36,155 nucleotides of DNA from the IMG/VR virus record IMGVR_UViG_3300021559_000020, positions 1 through 36,155 of that record; one strand, 5' to 3'. Positions 33,988-36,155 of this stretch are shown here, in pieces. Under the pieces are notes generated by a model. The model saw only the letters and a program-made list of their open reading frames with translations, was not told the DNA's origin and did not search any database. Position 1 is the stretch's first letter. Every line of letters begins with the position of its first letter. Both the position numbers and the translations under genes were made by a program. The DNA is from a virus.

Positions 33988-35394
33988 GTGGCCAGCGAAC
34001 AGTTCGTGGGTGCCAGTGCCGTCAATACTGGCACTGGCACCAGCGCCACGCTCTCATATCCGGCCGGACTTCAACCTGGCCACACCTTGATCGCTGTGAT
34101 CTCTATCGGGGTTGGCAGCAGCGTTACTCCGACGGCGGCTACTTGGCCAGCGTCAGGCAATGCCTGGACGGCCCTAAAGGCTGGCAATTCCGCTCTCAGT
34201 GGCACCATCACGAACCGTGGGGAGATGCGGTACCGGGTTTTCAGTGCTGGTGATGCCACGACGAACCAGACAATCACCCTGGCCCAGACGGGCGCGTGGG
34301 CTTGCGTTACTATCGCCTATTCGGGCGGTGTCGCATCAGGCTCGGCGTTCACTGATACTTCCTCAGCGCTGACCACCGGTCGCGCCTCAAGCACCTCTGT
34401 GACAGCCCCCGATGAGACTAATATAGGTGCGGGCCTTGGAGATGGCCCACAATTCTGGACCGTTGGCGCTGTCACTTCATCCGATCCGGCCGGTAGCAGT
34501 ACGGTGACCATGACGGGGCAGGCGGCTCCATGGGTCTCACGGGCCAGTGGAGGCATTTCTACTTCACCGACAGCATCGATTGCACTGTTCGACACGAATG
34601 GGCCGGTGGGCTTTAACGTCGTTGATACTCTTGCACTCACCAGTTCACCGACTTCTGTTGCAGTTCCATTTGAGTGCACTTTGTTCGCCGCTGGACCTAC
34701 ACTGTCACGACATGGGACAGCAGGGCATGTTAATGGCGCAGGTGTCTCGTCTATTGATTTCGGAGTACTTGCCGCAGGAGATGTGGCACTGCTGTATATC
34801 GGCGTAGGAAGTTCATCAAATAATGTGGCCTCGATATCTGGGGGCGGTCCGGCCACTTGGACCAGAATAGCCGGAATTTTTACGGATAATGCCAGCACGC
34901 CGTTCAACCATGAAATATGGATGGGTGTTAGTACTGGGACCGGCACCACCGTGGCTACCCTTACTTTCGCATCGGCCATCGGCTCGACCTTCGTAGAAAT
35001 AGCTCCCCTGCTAGTGACGCCCAGCCATCCCGTCAGGTGGTCGGCGCACGCGGCAGGCACTCTGAATAACGCCTCCTCAACCACGCTCACATGGCCTAAT
35101 ATGACGGCACTTTCTCCGGAAGGAGAAATTTACTTCGGCCATATCCGTGCCGAGGGGGATGCGGGGACAGCCAATGGCAATTGCACCTCTCCGGGATTCA
35201 CGACAAAATATGAATCCGGTTGGCCTTCGGGTGATGCGGAATACATCTACAAGCTAGGTGAGATTTCCACCATCCAACCCGTGGATAGCTGTTCTACTGC
35301 ATCCACGAGCCACAGCATTGCCGTACTTGTCGGCTGGGAGTATGGCAAAAATATGATGGTAGGCCAAGCCGTCCGGCGGGCCAGCAGCTTCTGA
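33988..35394 (+). CDS. Two-domain beta-sandwich surface protein (head or tail fibre candidate)
   Basis: The protein has 468 residues from GTG 33988. Two related halves are visible, about 1-235 and 243-468. Each has strand pairs with G.T-L-A (PGHTLIAVISIGVGS; AAGDVALLYIGVGSS), a W-containing turn (NAWTALKAG; ATWTRIAG), a strand before G-T-T repeats, and an aromatic or acidic end. The same pattern occurs in the secreted protein at 12142-12849, especially SISGGG. Codon use is clearly less GC-rich than in neighbours (many AAT, ATA, TTT). This suggests recent gain of a host-interaction module. The role as adhesin or decoration is inferred. Confidence 0.65.
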   Translation: MASEQFVGASAVNTGTGTSATLSYPAGLQPGHTLIAVISIGVGSSVTPTAATWPASGNAWTALKAGNSALSGTITNRGEMRYRVFSAGDATTNQTITLAQTGAWACVTIAYSGGVASGSAFTDTSSALTTGRASSTSVTAPDETNIGAGLGDGPQFWTVGAVTSSDPAGSSTVTMTGQAAPWVSRASGGISTSPTASIALFDTNGPVGFNVVDTLALTSSPTSVAVPFECTLFAAGPTLSRHGTAGHVNGAGVSSIDFGVLAAGDVALLYIGVGSSSNNVASISGGGPATWTRIAGIFTDNASTPFNHEIWMGVSTGTGTTVATLTFASAIGSTFVEIAPLLVTPSHPVRWSAHAAGTLNNASSTTLTWPNMTALSPEGEIYFGHIRAEGDAGTANGNCTSPGFTTKYESGWPSGDAEYIYKLGEISTIQPVDSCSTASTSHSIAVLVGWEYGKNMMVGQAVRRASSF

Positions 35395-35404
35395 GGGAGA
35401 CGAG

Positions 35405-35902
35405 ATGCGTCAGCTATTCTTTGCCGCAAACGGCACAGCCCCGACGACGGCAGCTATGGCCAAGGTTGCCACCGGTACTGCCATCAAGACGTTGCTCCAG
35501 ATTGCCCCAAATACCCGCGAACTATACGTGGTGGAATGGGGTATCTCATTCGATGGCTCGACCGCAGCTACTCCGGTGGCCTGCGAGCTGCTGGAAACCG
35601 ACGTAGCTGCGACCGTAACGGCGCATGTGGCAGCCGGGGTGCAGCCTTACAACAACAACCGCTCCGCAGCCGCAAGTACTGTAACCCTGGGCACTGCCGC
35701 CACGGGCTATACGGCTACCGTCGAGGGCAGCACGACGGTGTCGCGCTTCGGAGATATCCAGTTGGTGGCCCCAACGAACCAGTACCTCAAGCAGTGGCCG
35801 ATGGGGAATGAGTTCGTAGTGGGGGCTGGAAAGTTCCTGCGAGTACGCGTTACGGCTCCCGCCACAGTCAACGCCTGGTGCTATGTGATCTGGACGGAGT
35901 GA
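35405..35902 (+). CDS. Beta-rich virion protein candidate
   Basis: The protein has 165 residues from ATG 35405 with GAGGGAGACG upstream. It is Ala/Thr-rich with long strand patterns (TRELYVVEWGISFDGS, ACELLETDVAATVTAHVAAG, KFLRVRVTAPATVNAW). It looks like a small trimeric fibre or neck component. It is the second gene of the less GC-biased block. Confidence 0.55.
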   Translation: MRQLFFAANGTAPTTAAMAKVATGTAIKTLLQIAPNTRELYVVEWGISFDGSTAATPVACELLETDVAATVTAHVAAGVQPYNNNRSAAASTVTLGTAATGYTATVEGSTTVSRFGDIQLVAPTNQYLKQWPMGNEFVVGAGKFLRVRVTAPATVNAWCYVIWTE

Positions 35903-35905
35903 GCG

Positions 35906-36155
35906 GTGCGCGCTGGCCGGTCCGCGCCGCAGCGGATGTACGTGCACATCACTCCCAAGCTCATCGTGGCGCAAGGAGTGGTGAACTTCCAGACGCTTAC
36001 GACCACTGTTTCGTTGACGAAGTCGTTGACGCTTGCCATTTCGCCAACCTACGGGAGCACGCTGGTGACCAGCAGTGCACTTGCCAACAAGGTCGGAAAG
36101 ATCATGGCTGGCGGCGTCATCACCGGAAGCGTCCTGGCCGTGCTCATCGGCAAGA
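35906..36155 (+). CDS. Partial gene cut by the right window edge
   Basis: GTG 35906 begins an open frame of 83 codons to the window end. It has a basic start (RAGRSAPQRMYVH), a Thr/Leu-rich beta region (TLTTTVSLTKSLTLAIS) and a hydrophobic Gly-rich stretch (KIMAGGVITGSVLAVLIG). It may be the start of another virion protein. The family cannot be called. Confidence 0.45.
   Translation, partial: MRAGRSAPQRMYVHITPKLIVAQGVVNFQTLTTTVSLTKSLTLAISPTYGSTLVTSSALANKVGKIMAGGVITGSVLAVLIGK

Overview
This window is a contiguous stretch of a tailed bacteriophage genome. The host is probably a high-GC actinomycete, with Streptomyces or a relative the best guess. The evidence for that host is the very high GC and strong third-position GC bias, frequent GTG and TTG starts, a WhiB-family regulator, DUF3631, DUF932 and DUF3310 proteins, LysM cell-wall proteins, and dense packing with ATGA, GTGA and TGATG start/stop overlaps. 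No database search was possible, so family names rest on motifs read in the translations. No integrase, clear lysogeny repressor or tRNA gene was seen. A tape-measure gene and the tail tube lie outside the window.

Layout. (1) 1-2200, plus strand: the end of an upstream gene, then a lysis-like cassette of small membrane proteins and a GH25-like putative lysin. It closes with two strong hairpins at 2226-2306. (2) 2443-15387, plus strand: one long early or replication operon. It holds an ERF single-strand annealing protein, a Cas4-like Fe-S exonuclease, a WhiB-like regulator with an extended N-terminus, two paralogous winged-helix proteins (the larger has an internal origin-like iteron array), a possible helicase-loader-like protein, many small Cys-rich proteins, HNH proteins, DUF3310, two excisionase-like HTH proteins, a secreted beta-rich protein, an Hjc-type resolvase and a permuted NlpC/P60 protein. 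(3) 15395-20466, minus strand: a convergent arm with a stand-alone DUF3631 ATPase, a membrane LysM protein, a DUF932 protein and small unknowns, punctuated by hairpins. (4) 20467-20954: a divergent intergenic region with palindromic repeats. (5) 20955-36155, plus strand: late genes. These are a terminase small-subunit-like protein, a ribbon-helix-helix chimera, many tiny membrane or Cys-rich proteins, a three-domain lysin, terminase large subunit, portal, prohead protease, major capsid protein, and head/tail or surface proteins running off the right edge.

How the parts fit. ERF, the Cas4-like nuclease and the Hjc-like resolvase form a plausible recombination set. The O-like protein with its internal iterons, followed by the loader-like protein, forms a plausible origin and initiation module. 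Terminase, portal, protease and capsid form an HK97-type packaging and head module.

Most notable observations. (a) A DNA segment encoding the Ser/Glu active-site strip of the prohead protease is copied in frame into an unrelated ribbon-helix-helix/zinc-ribbon gene 7 kb away, with 58 identical bases. (b) Four GGTCTC-N5-GAGACC iterons, followed by a tandem A-rich repeat, lie inside a winged-helix initiator gene, an arrangement like the lambda O/ori. (c) A signal-peptide protein in the early operon appears to share its fold with a repeated domain of a late, probably virion-surface, protein. (d) Several small genes look altered by single-base length changes and should be checked against raw reads.
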